Shown: piece by piece, positions 26,622 through 36,150 of the stretch
Layout: every line of letters begins with the position of its first letter
How positions within the stretch are numbered: position 1 is the stretch's first letter
From: Gammaproteobacteria bacterium
GTDB taxonomy: Bacteria > Pseudomonadota > Gammaproteobacteria > Pseudomonadales > Pseudohongiellaceae
NCBI GenBank assembly: GCA_029244985.1
Contig: JAQWQD010000041.1
Span: forward strand, 62,001-126,000
Direction of reading: 5' to 3'
Length of the DNA stretch: 64,000 bases
The notes under the pieces: model-generated
What the model saw: the letters and a program-made list of their open reading frames with translations, nothing else
Databases searched by the model: none
Told to the model about the DNA's origin: nothing
Program-made: the position numbers and the translations under genes

Positions 26622-27818
26622 TTAAGTGTTTGTCGAAAGTGTAAGCATCTTCCTGCGAAAATAAATCAATACTGAGATTGCAGCATAGAAACCAATAACT
26701 ACTAATCCGATCCATTCAATCTGTAATGGCGTAAATTGATAAAACAATATTAGTCCAAATAGTAGACACCAGTGTATGCCAATATATTTTAGCTTACCAA
26801 GCCGACCGACAGTCAAATGAAGATTCTCTGAGTAAAGTCTTGTTAATGAATCTAAAGAGTTAGTAACGAAGATGACTCCCACCAAAATCATAAACCCATT
26901 TATAAAACCAGAAATGTCTAGACCCTGCTCATAGACTTCAAATAGTACAGAGAACCATAGTGCGATTGGTATGGAAGGTATAATTAACAAAGCTATCAAT
27001 AGCTGCCAAGTACGCAAACCACCAACAAATCGAGAAACAAATTGCCCAATCATGATACTCCAGGCGAACCACCAGAATAGATAGAACGCATGGTAATCTG
27101 AGAAAGGCAAAATAAAATGATAGATATTTATAAAATAGTCACTAATTTCAAGAAGATTGGTAACCAAACCGCCCAAACCTAAACCACCAAAAGCCCACAT
27201 CAATAGTATTAATGCGAAGAACAACCACGTAGAGGACAAACTTAGAATTTTGACATAACGAATATCAGTGCTGGAAAAAACGGCTCCCATAAGCACAATA
27301 GCAACGATGGAGAATCTAAAAAATGGGGGAATCCCTGGGAAGTAGTCCGGTAAGTATTGTAAAAACAAATAGCCAGAAAATGCACAGGTGGCAATGATGA
27401 TGACGTTGTTTATGAATTTCACCCAAGGAATTTCAAAGATCTTCAAACGTGGTTCAATAATGCAAAAATAACAGGTCGTTAGAAAATAGAAAATCCAAAT
27501 AAAAAAGCCCCAAAAACCGAACTCGATAGCAATAGGGTTAGTAAAGCTATAAACCTGCTCAACCTCATAGATCGGAAATTCGGTCAGCGGAAACATGATC
27601 AGCCCCACATCGAGACCCGAAGTAAACAAAATCGCAAAAAAGGCAAAAAAACGAGCTGGCATCTGACCAGTAAGAATAAGATTACCCCAACGCAATATTA
27701 TCAGGAACGAAACAATCAACACTGCTATAACAGCGCTTGAGAGAATCGTCTGCATCACGAACCGGTACTCTGCGGAAAAATAGTTGAGTTCATTACCAAT
27801 GAGTCTATCAGACTCCAT
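26622..27818 (-). CDS. Short BCCT-like membrane transporter
   Basis: The protein has 398 residues and about ten hydrophobic segments. The stretch F-Y-L-F-W-W-F-A-W-S-I-M-I-G-Q-F-V-S-R followed by G-G-L-R-T-W resembles the BCCT signature (W-x-W-W-x-x-W-x-P-x-x-G-x-F-x-A-R-x-S-R-G-R-T) of choline, betaine and carnitine carriers. It is about 100-150 residues shorter than usual BCCT proteins and lacks several consensus residues, so its assignment is tentative. AGGG lies close ahead of ATG. It is co-directional with the GMC oxidoreductase (12-base gap), consistent with uptake and oxidation of one substrate. Confidence 0.7.
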   Translation of the reverse strand: MESDRLIGNELNYFSAEYRFVMQTILSSAVIAVLIVSFLIILRWGNLILTGQMPARFFAFFAILFTSGLDVGLIMFPLTEFPIYEVEQVYSFTNPIAIEFGFWGFFIWIFYFLTTCYFCIIEPRLKIFEIPWVKFINNVIIIATCAFSGYLFLQYLPDYFPGIPPFFRFSIVAIVLMGAVFSSTDIRYVKILSLSSTWLFFALILLMWAFGGLGLGGLVTNLLEISDYFINIYHFILPFSDYHAFYLFWWFAWSIMIGQFVSRFVGGLRTWQLLIALLIIPSIPIALWFSVLFEVYEQGLDISGFINGFMILVGVIFVTNSLDSLTRLYSENLHLTVGRLGKLKYIGIHWCLLFGLILFYQFTPLQIEWIGLVVIGFYAAISVLIYFRRKMLTLSTNT

Positions 27819-27869
27819 TTAATCCCTGTTAAACTTTCCCAGATAGAAACACAACCAAAGAGATAACCT

Positions 27870-28871
27870 ATGTCACCAATTCCCTCGTCATTGATGGGGC
27901 CTACTAGATTTGTCTGTCTAGTGGTTTTAGGTCTAATTCTTTCGGGATGCCAATTAGCAAATGACGCATCAAAATCAGCACCAAAGGCTATATTTATTAT
28001 AGTTGATGGAATTCCTGCGGACGTGCTTGAACAAGCTCAAACGCCGAGTATTAATGAACTCGTTACCAATGGAGGCTATACAAGGTCATACGTCGGTGGC
28101 GAGGTGAGCGGAGCCACTCAAAGCCCAACGGTTTCAGCGGTCGGCTATAACAGCCTATTAACAGGAACTTGGGCGAACAAGCATAATGTTTATGACAATG
28201 TTATCGAAAACCCTAATTATCAATACTGGGATATTTTTAGAATTGCCAAATATCATAACAGCTCATTAAAGACAGCCTTATTTTCGACATGGTTAGAAAA
28301 CCGAACTCGTTTAGTCGGCGATGGATTAAGCGAGGCTGGCGGATACAAGCTTGACTACTATTTCGATGGATTTGAACTAGACCTTGACCGTTTCCCTCAT
28401 GATGAGGATAGAAACTTTATAAGGGATATTGATGACTTGGTTAGCAACGAAGCTGCGGGCTATATTCGCGAGTATGCCCCCGATTTGTCCTGGGTATATC
28501 TGGAATATACGGACGATGTGGGCCATCTATTTGGTGATGGGCCTAAACTCATGAATTCGGTAACACTCATGGATAGTTATGTAGGTAGAATTTGGAATTC
28601 TGTGAAGTCTAGACAAGTAACGCATAATGAAGATTGGCTGTTCATAGTGACAACCGATCATGGCAGGGACTTTGCCACTGGCAAGAATCATGGCGGCCAG
28701 AGTGAGCGAGAACGAACAACTTGGATAGCCACCAATAGCAAAAACCTAAATAGTCGATTTAGCAGTTCTCCAGCAGTAGTTGATATTTTGCCTTCGATAG
28801 CAAACCACCTTCAACTATCTATCCCTGACGATATTTTTTCTCAATTAGATGGCCAGTCATTTATAGATTGA
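27870..28871 (+). CDS. Lipoprotein of the alkaline phosphatase/nucleotide pyrophosphatase superfamily
   Basis: The protein has 333 residues and a lipoprotein signal ending L-I-L-S-G-C (Cys about residue 27). The domain is a type I phosphodiesterase/NPP fold: I-I-V-D-G-I for the first metal Asp, a nucleophile region with S-P-T-V-S-A-V-G-Y-N-S-L-L-T-G, then Y-T-D-D-V-G-H-L-F-G and T-T-D-H-G-R with N-H-G-G for the second metal. It is anchored to a membrane facing the periplasm and would hydrolyse phosphodiester or phosphomonoester bonds. It is divergent from the BCCT/GMC pair with only 51 bases between, so release of choline or another head group is a possible link. Confidence 0.87.
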   Translation: MSPIPSSLMGPTRFVCLVVLGLILSGCQLANDASKSAPKAIFIIVDGIPADVLEQAQTPSINELVTNGGYTRSYVGGEVSGATQSPTVSAVGYNSLLTGTWANKHNVYDNVIENPNYQYWDIFRIAKYHNSSLKTALFSTWLENRTRLVGDGLSEAGGYKLDYYFDGFELDLDRFPHDEDRNFIRDIDDLVSNEAAGYIREYAPDLSWVYLEYTDDVGHLFGDGPKLMNSVTLMDSYVGRIWNSVKSRQVTHNEDWLFIVTTDHGRDFATGKNHGGQSERERTTWIATNSKNLNSRFSSSPAVVDILPSIANHLQLSIPDDIFSQLDGQSFID

Positions 28872-28985
28872 TTGCTGTCTGCCATTTTTTCCTATCATCT
28901 ATAGCAAAGATATTATTTCTGAATTGAAACATTCTTTGGGTGAAAAGGGGATTTGACTTGAAAATATATAAGTCAAAAATTCCTC

Positions 28986-29026
28986 ATACGGTCCCGTATT
29001 GTATCTATTTTGTAGAGATTTATAAT
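28986..29026 (+). promoter_or_regulatory. Candidate sigma-70 promoter with overlapping palindromic operator
   Basis: A -35 box TTGTAT (28999-29004) and a perfect -10 box TATAAT (29021-29026) are separated by 16 bases, 33 bases ahead of the thioesterase ATG. A 14-base palindrome ATACGG-TC-CCGTAT (28986-28999) touches the -35 box, as expected for a repressor or activator site. A second inverted repeat, TTGACTT/AAGTCAA, lies just upstream. Confidence 0.5.
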
Positions 29027-29059
29027 CGAACCTTAACTTAGAGGAAAGGAATTAATCCT

Positions 29060-29464
29060 ATGAATCACGTGACTGCAGATGGCGAAAGGTGTTTCGTCTG
29101 TGGGCCAGGAAATAATATCGGCCTTAAACTGGTGTTTCGCTTAGATGATGACAACGTGTGCCGTTCAGAATTTAGTCCAGACGCTTTGCATTGTGGCTGG
29201 GATGGCGTAACCCATGGCGGGATTATTTTTAGTGTACTAGATGATGTAATGGCGAATTGGATTCATCTAAATGGCATGCGCGGCTTCACTGCAAAATGCG
29301 ATATTCGTTATAAAGGTAGCTTGCCGACTGGCACAAAAGTAAAACTCGAAGGCCAGTGTATTAAGCAACGTGGCAGACTCGTTGTGATGGAGGGGAAAAT
29401 GTTTAGAGCCAACACCGGGGAGCTAGTTGCTCAAACTGAAGCTAGTTTTATGCAAGGAGCATAA
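29060..29464 (+). CDS. Hotdog-fold thioesterase (PaaI/acyl-CoA thioesterase-like)
   Basis: This 134-residue cytoplasmic protein starts with C-F-V-C-G-P-G-N-N-I-G-L-K-L, typical of a branch of hotdog thioesterases. It then shows the catalytic region G-V-T-H-G-G-I-I-F-S-V-L-D-D and the central strand A-K-C-D-I-R-Y-K-G-S-L-P. It would hydrolyse an acyl-CoA or similar thioester. AGGAAAGG lies ahead of the ATG and a good promoter further upstream. It appears to be a single-gene unit. Confidence 0.88.
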   Translation: MNHVTADGERCFVCGPGNNIGLKLVFRLDDDNVCRSEFSPDALHCGWDGVTHGGIIFSVLDDVMANWIHLNGMRGFTAKCDIRYKGSLPTGTKVKLEGQCIKQRGRLVVMEGKMFRANTGELVAQTEASFMQGA

Positions 29465-29537
29465 CTTTGTAAAAGGTTAACTCATAAACCAGAAATGTAG
29501 TCTTGAAAATCTTTAGACAACAATGATCTAGGTTATC

Positions 29538-29572
29538 GAACAATAAAAGAGTCCAAACCTCTTTTATTGTTC
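29538..29572. terminator. Bidirectional terminator-like hairpin between convergent genes
   Basis: A perfect 14-base inverted repeat (29538-29551 with 29559-29572) encloses a 7-base loop. Its arms contain AAAAGAG and CTCTTTT, so a T-rich stretch ends the arm on either strand. It is low in G and C and lacks a separate T tract. Its place between convergent genes supports a terminator role in both directions. Confidence 0.6.
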
Positions 29573-29607
29573 AATACGATTCTGATAGGAACTGGAATTG
29601 TGCTGAA

Positions 29608-30114
29608 CTATGACCGAGGCTTCCAGAAAAAAACCTCCCAATCACGAAGTGGCTCGGATCCTTCATAAAGTGGCTCATCTAATGTTCTGCCAGATTTTGA
29701 AGCCCATTGTTCCATCATCGCAATACGTTCATCATCATGAATTTCAAACGCTTCCATCTCGTAAACCGCTTCACCTATACGCAGCCAACCATTTCCACCA
29801 CGATCGCGAACACGCTGCGCCCAAAGTCCACCATCAGGGCGAGTGGCAGTAATAACACCTTCGGGAGTACCCACCCAAGACAGATAATTTACGAAGGGCG
29901 GAAAACCACTTTGCTTCATCAGCAAGGGACCGCGAACACTTTCATTAAGTGAAGTGAAGTCGCTCGGCACTTCGGCGAATTCCCCACCCAGAATAATGCC
30001 TGGGACGCGGGAGAGTCCCGTGTTTCCGAGGTAAGGAGCCGTGACCATCCAGCTAAACACTCCCCCAAGGAGTACTAATCCAATTACAATTGAGGTCAGC
30101 TCAACTTTTCTCAT
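29608..30114 (-). CDS. Membrane-anchored protein of unknown family, paralogue of 9506-10009
   Basis: ATG 30114 is chosen because GGAG lies 8 bases upstream; the frame is open to 30162. The protein of about 168 residues has an N-terminal anchor ending W-M-V-T-A-P-Y-L-G-N-T-G-L and an external domain with G-P-L-L-M-K-Q-S-G-F-P, W-V-G-T-P-E-G-V, G-G-N-G-W-L-R-I-G and a W-K-P-R-S end. It is about 60 percent identical by eye to the protein at 9506-10009. The R-V-R-D-R-G-G-(N/D)-G-W-L-R-I segment is the best conserved. No function is assigned. Confidence 0.75.
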   Translation of the reverse strand: MRKVELTSIVIGLVLLGGVFSWMVTAPYLGNTGLSRVPGIILGGEFAEVPSDFTSLNESVRGPLLMKQSGFPPFVNYLSWVGTPEGVITATRPDGGLWAQRVRDRGGNGWLRIGEAVYEMEAFEIHDDERIAMMEQWASKSGRTLDEPLYEGSEPLRDWEVFFWKPRS

Positions 30115-30294
30115 CACGATTTCTCCATCTTGATCTGTTCGAAAAGGAAACAGTATATCCAATTCAGGGCTTTGTCCAATAGCATATGGTTAGTACGTTT
30201 TGGCTTTTAGAGTCACATCAAATTCTTAAAGATTCACTCGAGCTGCCACTTTACAACCAAATTTTTGCTAATTCTTCCAAGGCCCCAACAGCTG

Positions 30295-32304
30295 CTAATT
30301 CCCAGGAAGAGCGAAAACAAGCAGCTCAGGAACCGGCGTATTGTTGACTGCAATTGCAATGTATTGCTTGCCGTCGACGGCATAACTCATAGGCGCAGCT
30401 CCTGGATTCGCCGGCAGTTCGAGAGAAGAAATTTCTTCACCTGTCTCTTTATCGCGAGCGATAAGCAAAGAGCCATAGCCAGCATTCTGCCCATGGATAA
30501 GTAGCGTTGCCGTCACTAATACCGGGTGACGCCCACCTCCACCAAGAGGAGGTAAGTCTATTCCCTCAACCGCAGAACTGTTTTCCACTCGAGCCATACC
30601 GTCACCGTTTGGCACTTGCCATAGAATTTCGCCTCGATCCATGTCGTAGGCAGTGATGGTCGAGTAAGGTGGTTTGAGCAGAGGCAAGCCGCGCGGTCCG
30701 GAAACGCCTCGATTGGCCAAGCGATAAAAACGGAAGTTAGATTCGTCTTCGGGCAGCGTTCCCATAAAAGGATAAAAGGCACCGTTAGAACCAGGGACAA
30801 ATAAGACATTTGTTTCAGGATCAACACCAGCGCCAGGCCAGTTTGCGCCGCCACCGGCACTAGGTACAAAAATCGTACCACGGGTGCCAGTGTTGTCATT
30901 GGGTAGGCTAGCTGGCGTGAAGAGAGGGCCATAGGCATAGTTGTCAAGAATTTCTAATGCCTCCGCCTTTAACTCAGGAGTGAAGTCGATAAGATCATCT
31001 TCTGTTAATCCTTGCACCACAAAAGCGGGCGGCTTAGTGGGAAAGGGTTGAGTCAGCGATGTGCGTTCTCCAGGCATTGTTCCCTGAGGAACTGGTCGCT
31101 CAATAATCGGCCAAACTGGAACGCCAGTGGCGCGATCAAACACGTAAGTGAACCCTTGTTTGGTAACCTGAGCTAGCGCTCTAATCTCTCTGCCATCGAC
31201 ATTGATATCGATTAAGTTTGGTGCAGCAGGTGTGTCATAGTCCCACACACCATGATGAATCATTTGAAAATGCCAGACTCGTTCTCCGGTGGCAGCATCC
31301 AATGCTACAACACTTTGAGTAAACAGATTATCCCCTGGCCGGTGACCCCCATAAAAATCATTCGTTGGTGCTTCGGTTGGCAAATAGACATAGCCTAATT
31401 CAAGGTCAGCGCTCATTTGGGTCCAGACACCACCATTACCAGTGTAACGCCAGGATTCTTCTTGCCAGGTATCTACACCGAATTCCCCGCCCTGGGGAAT
31501 AGTATGAAATGTCCAGATTAATTCTCCAGAAAGAATGTTATATCCACGAACAAAAGTAGGCGGGCGTTCTTTATAGTGGGGACGATTAGAAGTGATCTGA
31601 TTAACTATAAGTACATCTCCAACCACGATCGGCGGAGAAACGGTTCCTAGTGGGACTGCTCCAGTGTAGTCCAAGGCAACTCTATTTGCTCTCGGTACGC
31701 CATCGGTCATATCAATGCGACCACCAGCGAAAGCTAAATCAGGCTCACCAGTACCTGCGTCTAATGAGAAAAGATAACCATCGTTAGTCGCGAACAATAC
31801 GCGAGACTTGTTGCCGTTACTCCAGTAGGCAACACCGCGATGGTGATATCCCAGTGGGCTAATGGACGTGCCCGAGAGGTAAGCTTGCGGATCAAAGGAC
31901 CACATCAATTCCCCTGTTGTAGCACTTAAGGCCGCAACTTGATTAACTGCTGTGATCATATAAAGCGTACCGTCAATCATTAGAGGAGTTGCCTGTAATC
32001 GTCCATAGCTCACATCCGCATCAGGACCTAACATTGCTTCAAAATCTAGATCACCATCGATGGAGGCCCAGCGCCATGCAATTTCTAATTCATCAAAATT
32101 ATCAGCATCAATTTGATTAAGATTGGTGTATTTGGTTGAACCTGCATCAGCTGCATAGCTCGTCCACTCCCCATCAGCATTGCCGGACTGGGCGAACATG
32201 CTCGGTGTGAACAGAAGAAAAATTCCACTTGCAAATATTCCACACGCATATCTTGAAGAAAGAATTCTAGCGCCTGTTTTTGGAATCAATCTTCTAGTAC
32301 CCAT
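30295..32304 (-). CDS. Periplasmic PQQ-dependent dehydrogenase (glucose-dehydrogenase-like propeller)
   Basis: The protein has 669 residues with a signal peptide (cleavage near M-F-A-Q) and an eight-bladed quinoprotein propeller. Motifs include D-G-E-W-T-S-Y, G-S-T-K-Y-T-N-L-N-Q-I, H-H-G-V-W-D-Y-D-T-P-A-A-P-N-L around the catalytic Asp, F-D-R-A-T-G-x-P-V-W-P-I, T-Q-P-F-P-T-K-P-P, and the glycine-rich G-G-G-A-N-W-P-G near the C-terminus. There is no cytochrome domain. It would oxidise a sugar or alcohol in the periplasm. Its start overlaps the amidohydrolase gene by 19 bases, so the two are co-translated. A related enzyme is encoded at 42943-44979. Confidence 0.92.
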   Translation of the reverse strand: MGTRRLIPKTGARILSSRYACGIFASGIFLLFTPSMFAQSGNADGEWTSYAADAGSTKYTNLNQIDADNFDELEIAWRWASIDGDLDFEAMLGPDADVSYGRLQATPLMIDGTLYMITAVNQVAALSATTGELMWSFDPQAYLSGTSISPLGYHHRGVAYWSNGNKSRVLFATNDGYLFSLDAGTGEPDLAFAGGRIDMTDGVPRANRVALDYTGAVPLGTVSPPIVVGDVLIVNQITSNRPHYKERPPTFVRGYNILSGELIWTFHTIPQGGEFGVDTWQEESWRYTGNGGVWTQMSADLELGYVYLPTEAPTNDFYGGHRPGDNLFTQSVVALDAATGERVWHFQMIHHGVWDYDTPAAPNLIDINVDGREIRALAQVTKQGFTYVFDRATGVPVWPIIERPVPQGTMPGERTSLTQPFPTKPPAFVVQGLTEDDLIDFTPELKAEALEILDNYAYGPLFTPASLPNDNTGTRGTIFVPSAGGGANWPGAGVDPETNVLFVPGSNGAFYPFMGTLPEDESNFRFYRLANRGVSGPRGLPLLKPPYSTITAYDMDRGEILWQVPNGDGMARVENSSAVEGIDLPPLGGGGRHPVLVTATLLIHGQNAGYGSLLIARDKETGEEISSLELPANPGAAPMSYAVDGKQYIAIAVNNTPVPELLVFALPGN

Positions 32305-33668
32305 CTTGTCTTTAACCCCTCCCGATCTACAGCTTGACCACGCAAGTAAACCGCGCTGATTTGTCGAGTATTATTAATATCGTTTAGTGGATTTGCATCC
32401 AGAATAACAAAGTCTGCAGCCTTGCCCGCTTGTAAACTGCCCACGTCAGTCAAACCGAAGGCCTGCGCCGCACGCGAAGTTGCAGCTACAACGGCTTCCA
32501 TAGGCGTCATCCCCATCCGCACAAACAGTGCTAATTCGACATGATCCGAATAACCAAAAAAATCACCGACAGCTCCCGCATCAGTGCCGAGAATTATGTG
32601 ATCTTTCAATTTCAATAAGTTACTCGCCAGCATTGTAGATCGTTGCACTGCAGCAGCGTCTTGATTTACAGGTGGCGGATCGTAGTTTTTATTCAAATTT
32701 TCCAACACTGACACGGGCACTTGACCATAGAAGAATGAATCTTGAAATGCAGGAATATAATAAGACTCACGCTTAGTAATCATCCCGAGTGTTGGCACTA
32801 TGAAAACATTGTTCGCTCGAACCATTGCTAAATACTCGTCGTCTACTTCTGTGTCATAAGGCATATGGATGAAACGTCTAGCACCGACGTCGACGAGTGA
32901 TTTATGATCGGACAATGTCGTAGCATGAGCGATAATACGCATATCATAGTTCGAAGCAGTGTTTAGCACGGCGCTATAAATTTCTGGAGCTAGCTTTACT
33001 TCTGAGCCTCGCCGCTGATCGCGAGAATCAACCCAGATCTTAACGATGCCATATCCCTTGGTAGCTAAATCCCTCACGGTTCTTGCGGCTTGCTCAGGAT
33101 CTCCGACAGGATTTACACCCCAGTAATTTGGATCATCCGTAAAACGTGGATTGGGTCCGCCACCAGGAGAGCCCATACCTGGCGAGAGGTGATAGCGGGC
33201 ACCACCTATATTGCCTTTTTGTTGCTCAAGCTTTACCCGACTAGCAATGTCTTCTTTGTCGCTGCCGGTAGAAATAATTGTTCCTACGCCATAGTAGGCA
33301 TGGCGATACAGGTGGTCGGTCAGGTTTTCCTCGGTAAAGAACTGTGATCCCCAATCCCCGTATGCTTCCCAGCCCAAATGAGCGTGGGTATTTACCAACG
33401 CCGGAATAACCGTCTGGCCGTCAAGATCATAACTAACTGCACCTGCTGGTAGATTCATGCTGGAAGCAGGACCCACGGCCAAAATTATTCCAGCACGGAT
33501 TAAAATGGATCCGCGCTCAACTACTGTGCCATCTCCAATAATTATGCGCGCATTATTAAAACTCTGAACAACAGAACCGGGGTCAAGAACCTCAGCTGGT
33601 TGAGCAATTGCCTGCCCCGCAGAAAAAAGAAGGCAGAGAATCATGAGTCTACGCGATAGTGATCTCAT
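32286..33668 (-). CDS. Exported amidohydrolase
   Basis: This protein of about 460 residues has a signal peptide (cleavage near A-I-A-Q) and an amidohydrolase domain. V-N-T-H-A-H-L-G-W-E carries the first metal histidines, I-I-A-H-A-T is a later His, L-G-T-D-A-G-A is the catalytic Asp, and the C-terminal composite domain ends G-K-A-A-D-F-V-I-L-D-A-N-P-L-N-D. It likely hydrolyses a cyclic amide, dipeptide or lactam-like compound in the periplasm. ATG 33668 is preferred over TTG 33671. It lies 9 bases behind the beta-propeller protein at 33678-35918 and overlaps the PQQ dehydrogenase. Confidence 0.9.
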   Translation of the reverse strand: MRSLSRRLMILCLLFSAGQAIAQPAEVLDPGSVVQSFNNARIIIGDGTVVERGSILIRAGIILAVGPASSMNLPAGAVSYDLDGQTVIPALVNTHAHLGWEAYGDWGSQFFTEENLTDHLYRHAYYGVGTIISTGSDKEDIASRVKLEQQKGNIGGARYHLSPGMGSPGGGPNPRFTDDPNYWGVNPVGDPEQAARTVRDLATKGYGIVKIWVDSRDQRRGSEVKLAPEIYSAVLNTASNYDMRIIAHATTLSDHKSLVDVGARRFIHMPYDTEVDDEYLAMVRANNVFIVPTLGMITKRESYYIPAFQDSFFYGQVPVSVLENLNKNYDPPPVNQDAAAVQRSTMLASNLLKLKDHIILGTDAGAVGDFFGYSDHVELALFVRMGMTPMEAVVAATSRAAQAFGLTDVGSLQAGKAADFVILDANPLNDINNTRQISAVYLRGQAVDREGLKTRWVLED

Positions 33669-33677
33669 CAATGACTA

Positions 33678-35918
33678 CTAGTTAGAGAGGGGGGCAGGTC
33701 TAATCTGAAATTTAACCATTTTACTAGTAGTTCCTTTACCGCCTTCGGTATGCCAATTAAAGTTTGTGCCATAGTTAGCCCAAACAGCTCGGCCTTTCCA
33801 CCCAGCATTAGGGTCATCAATGCGCCCGTCCAATCCTCTGGAATAAAACCCTAAAGGATAAGGAACTCGCATAGTGACCCATTCTTCAGTTTCCGGATTA
33901 AGAACCCGAAGGGAATCTGAACCTGACCCTGTAGCTATAGGAATATTTTCACCTAAACCAAGCACGTTATAGTTATCTACCCAATTGTAGTAGTGAAAAT
34001 CAGCTTTAACATCAGTGCCTTTAAGGGTGGGGCCTGGCACTTCATATAATTTCCACCCTTGTTGACAGTGCTGTGAATCAATGACATCAGGCCCATTGAG
34101 AACATCGCACTTGCGACGATCGAAACTAGCGATGTGACTACTACCAGATAATGCTGTCCACACAACGCCATTGTTATCGACATCGAGCCCTCTTGGACCA
34201 AATCCTTGAATATCCCCATTAATTACAGGAAGCTCGTAGACCTCAGTGAGACAAGTTTCAGGGGGGTTAGCGCCGATATCCAGGCGGTAGATACGGCCAG
34301 GGAATTCAGTACCAACTCCCCAAGCAACATTATCCACCGGGTCAACGATAATGCCGTAACTACCTGGGCTCATTCGGGTATCAAGACTTAAATTAACTTC
34401 ACCGAGTTGCTCTCCGCCTCCACCTTCATTTTCGCTACGAAGCGGACCAACTGGTTGATTCCAGGGTTTAGTAATAACTCCATCACCATTGGTGTCTACC
34501 ACCATAGGACACCAGCCCTGAGAAAGTTGCTCGTCGCCAGTACGATCATACTGACGCGTATTTAGCCAACCAATAACATCGCCACCACCACTAAAATAAA
34601 GCATGCGATCTTCGCTAAATCCAAACTGCAAATGGTGGGTACCAAAACAAGTATCAATGAGTCCAAAATCTTCAGTGGCTGGATCATAGTAGGAAGCCTG
34701 ACGAGAGCTGCCCCGGGTTGGGTAGTACTGTACATATTTGTTGGAAGATCCTGCTTGGCACCAATCCGGCAGATTGTTACCACGTACCTTAGTAGTCATC
34801 CAGACACGACCCAACTCATCAAACATAGGATTGTGTGGATCCGCAGGGCCCGTCCACAATGCTTCATCACCATAGTAGGCTGACGGCACTGGAAACTGCT
34901 GAGCAAAGCGGGTAACAGCAGGATTATCCGTATTATTTTTTACTGCAATTTCAATAGTACGAAAGTCATTTGATTTTGTGTCTAACTCAATCAAGGTTCC
35001 ATGCCCTCCATCAACACCGTAAACATATCCGCCTGCATTGAGTGTTGGATCGCGCTTATCAGTTGTAATTTCATCGTGAATATAGGAGGACTCATTACCC
35101 CAATCCCAAAGTGTAAGCACCACATTGCGTTCCAGCCCACTAGGTCGTTCCGGTGCTGGCGGCGTTTCGCCCGCTGCAATTCGATCTGTCCAGTTCGCAT
35201 ACATTTTCATGCCACGCGGGCCGAATCGCCCTGCGAAACTAGACATAAAAGGACCCCGAATTCCCATGGCCGTTCTGTATTGCCAAGCTTCAACACTAGA
35301 ATCAAAATCGAGATGACTGAGGTGATCCAATGTGCGAGTCGCCTTGTTTCCCAATTGATGGCAGAGTTGACAACCTTGCTTAGTCATATCTATCCACTGT
35401 GACTGGCTGCGCATGCCTTCAGAAATCCCGTTACCATCGGGGCCAGTTCCCGGAAATTCCTCAGCATCAGGAACTTCGAGTAGGGAGTACCAGTAGTTGG
35501 CAGGATAGACTTGGGCCGCTTCTGCCGCAGAGTCAGCAACAAAAGTATTTAAAGTAACATCGGCACCACTGCGTAAATAAACTGGCTCCGAATCAACCAA
35601 ACCATAGCCCCGCACCCAAACTTTGTATTGGGCTTCGGGCAATTCTGGCAAAAGAAAACGACCGCCATCATCAGTAACCACGATCTTAATGAAATGAGTA
35701 GGCAAATCATCAGTCTCAGCTATAACCCAAACCCCGGCTTCTAAACCATTACTGCTTTGCACTTTGCCCTCGATTACCCCAAGACCGGGTTGTGGTTGTG
35801 CGGTTGCTGATAGTGTCACCGCAAATAGGGCTGCCAAACAAACACCAGGGCTTAAAAATCGTAAAACTGTGTTTAGAAGAGATGCTTCTCTAAAAAACAA
35901 TTTTTCAACCGAGGACAT
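33678..35918 (-). CDS. Exported carboxypeptidase-regulatory-like / Vgb-type propeller protein with heme motif
   Basis: The protein has 746 residues. After a signal peptide (cleavage near A-T-A-Q) comes a CarboxypepD-regulatory-like Ig domain (about residues 47-125: G-V-I-E-G-K-V, G-G-R-F-L-L-P-E-L-P), then a heme-type motif C183-Q-L-C186-H187. A long propeller of the virginiamycin-B-lyase/SMP-30-like type follows (W-G-V-G-T-E-F-P-G-R-I-Y-R-L-D, G-F-G-P-R-G-L-D-V-D-N-N-G-V-V-W). Similar proteins in environmental bacteria sit next to quinoproteins, so an electron-transfer role is plausible. AAGGAG precedes ATG 35918. It is the first gene of the three-gene minus-strand operon. Confidence 0.82.
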   Translation of the reverse strand: MSSVEKLFFREASLLNTVLRFLSPGVCLAALFAVTLSATAQPQPGLGVIEGKVQSSNGLEAGVWVIAETDDLPTHFIKIVVTDDGGRFLLPELPEAQYKVWVRGYGLVDSEPVYLRSGADVTLNTFVADSAAEAAQVYPANYWYSLLEVPDAEEFPGTGPDGNGISEGMRSQSQWIDMTKQGCQLCHQLGNKATRTLDHLSHLDFDSSVEAWQYRTAMGIRGPFMSSFAGRFGPRGMKMYANWTDRIAAGETPPAPERPSGLERNVVLTLWDWGNESSYIHDEITTDKRDPTLNAGGYVYGVDGGHGTLIELDTKSNDFRTIEIAVKNNTDNPAVTRFAQQFPVPSAYYGDEALWTGPADPHNPMFDELGRVWMTTKVRGNNLPDWCQAGSSNKYVQYYPTRGSSRQASYYDPATEDFGLIDTCFGTHHLQFGFSEDRMLYFSGGGDVIGWLNTRQYDRTGDEQLSQGWCPMVVDTNGDGVITKPWNQPVGPLRSENEGGGGEQLGEVNLSLDTRMSPGSYGIIVDPVDNVAWGVGTEFPGRIYRLDIGANPPETCLTEVYELPVINGDIQGFGPRGLDVDNNGVVWTALSGSSHIASFDRRKCDVLNGPDVIDSQHCQQGWKLYEVPGPTLKGTDVKADFHYYNWVDNYNVLGLGENIPIATGSGSDSLRVLNPETEEWVTMRVPYPLGFYSRGLDGRIDDPNAGWKGRAVWANYGTNFNWHTEGGKGTTSKMVKFQIRPAPLSN

Positions 35919-36150
35919 GAGAGTCTCCTTTGGACTATTTAGTAGCGTCTTTACGCTGAATTCCTACCAAAATTTTAAATCTAGCTTCCCGCTGATTCTG
36001 ATTTGTAGCATTTTTATAAACGGCTGACCTACTAATTTATGCCTGATTTGGAAATTATTGAGAAAACCACTAGGCACAGAGCTATTCTACCGTTACATTT
36101 GTTAATACTAATTATGTCCATTTCCACTCATTTTCAGGAGAAAGCGAGTC

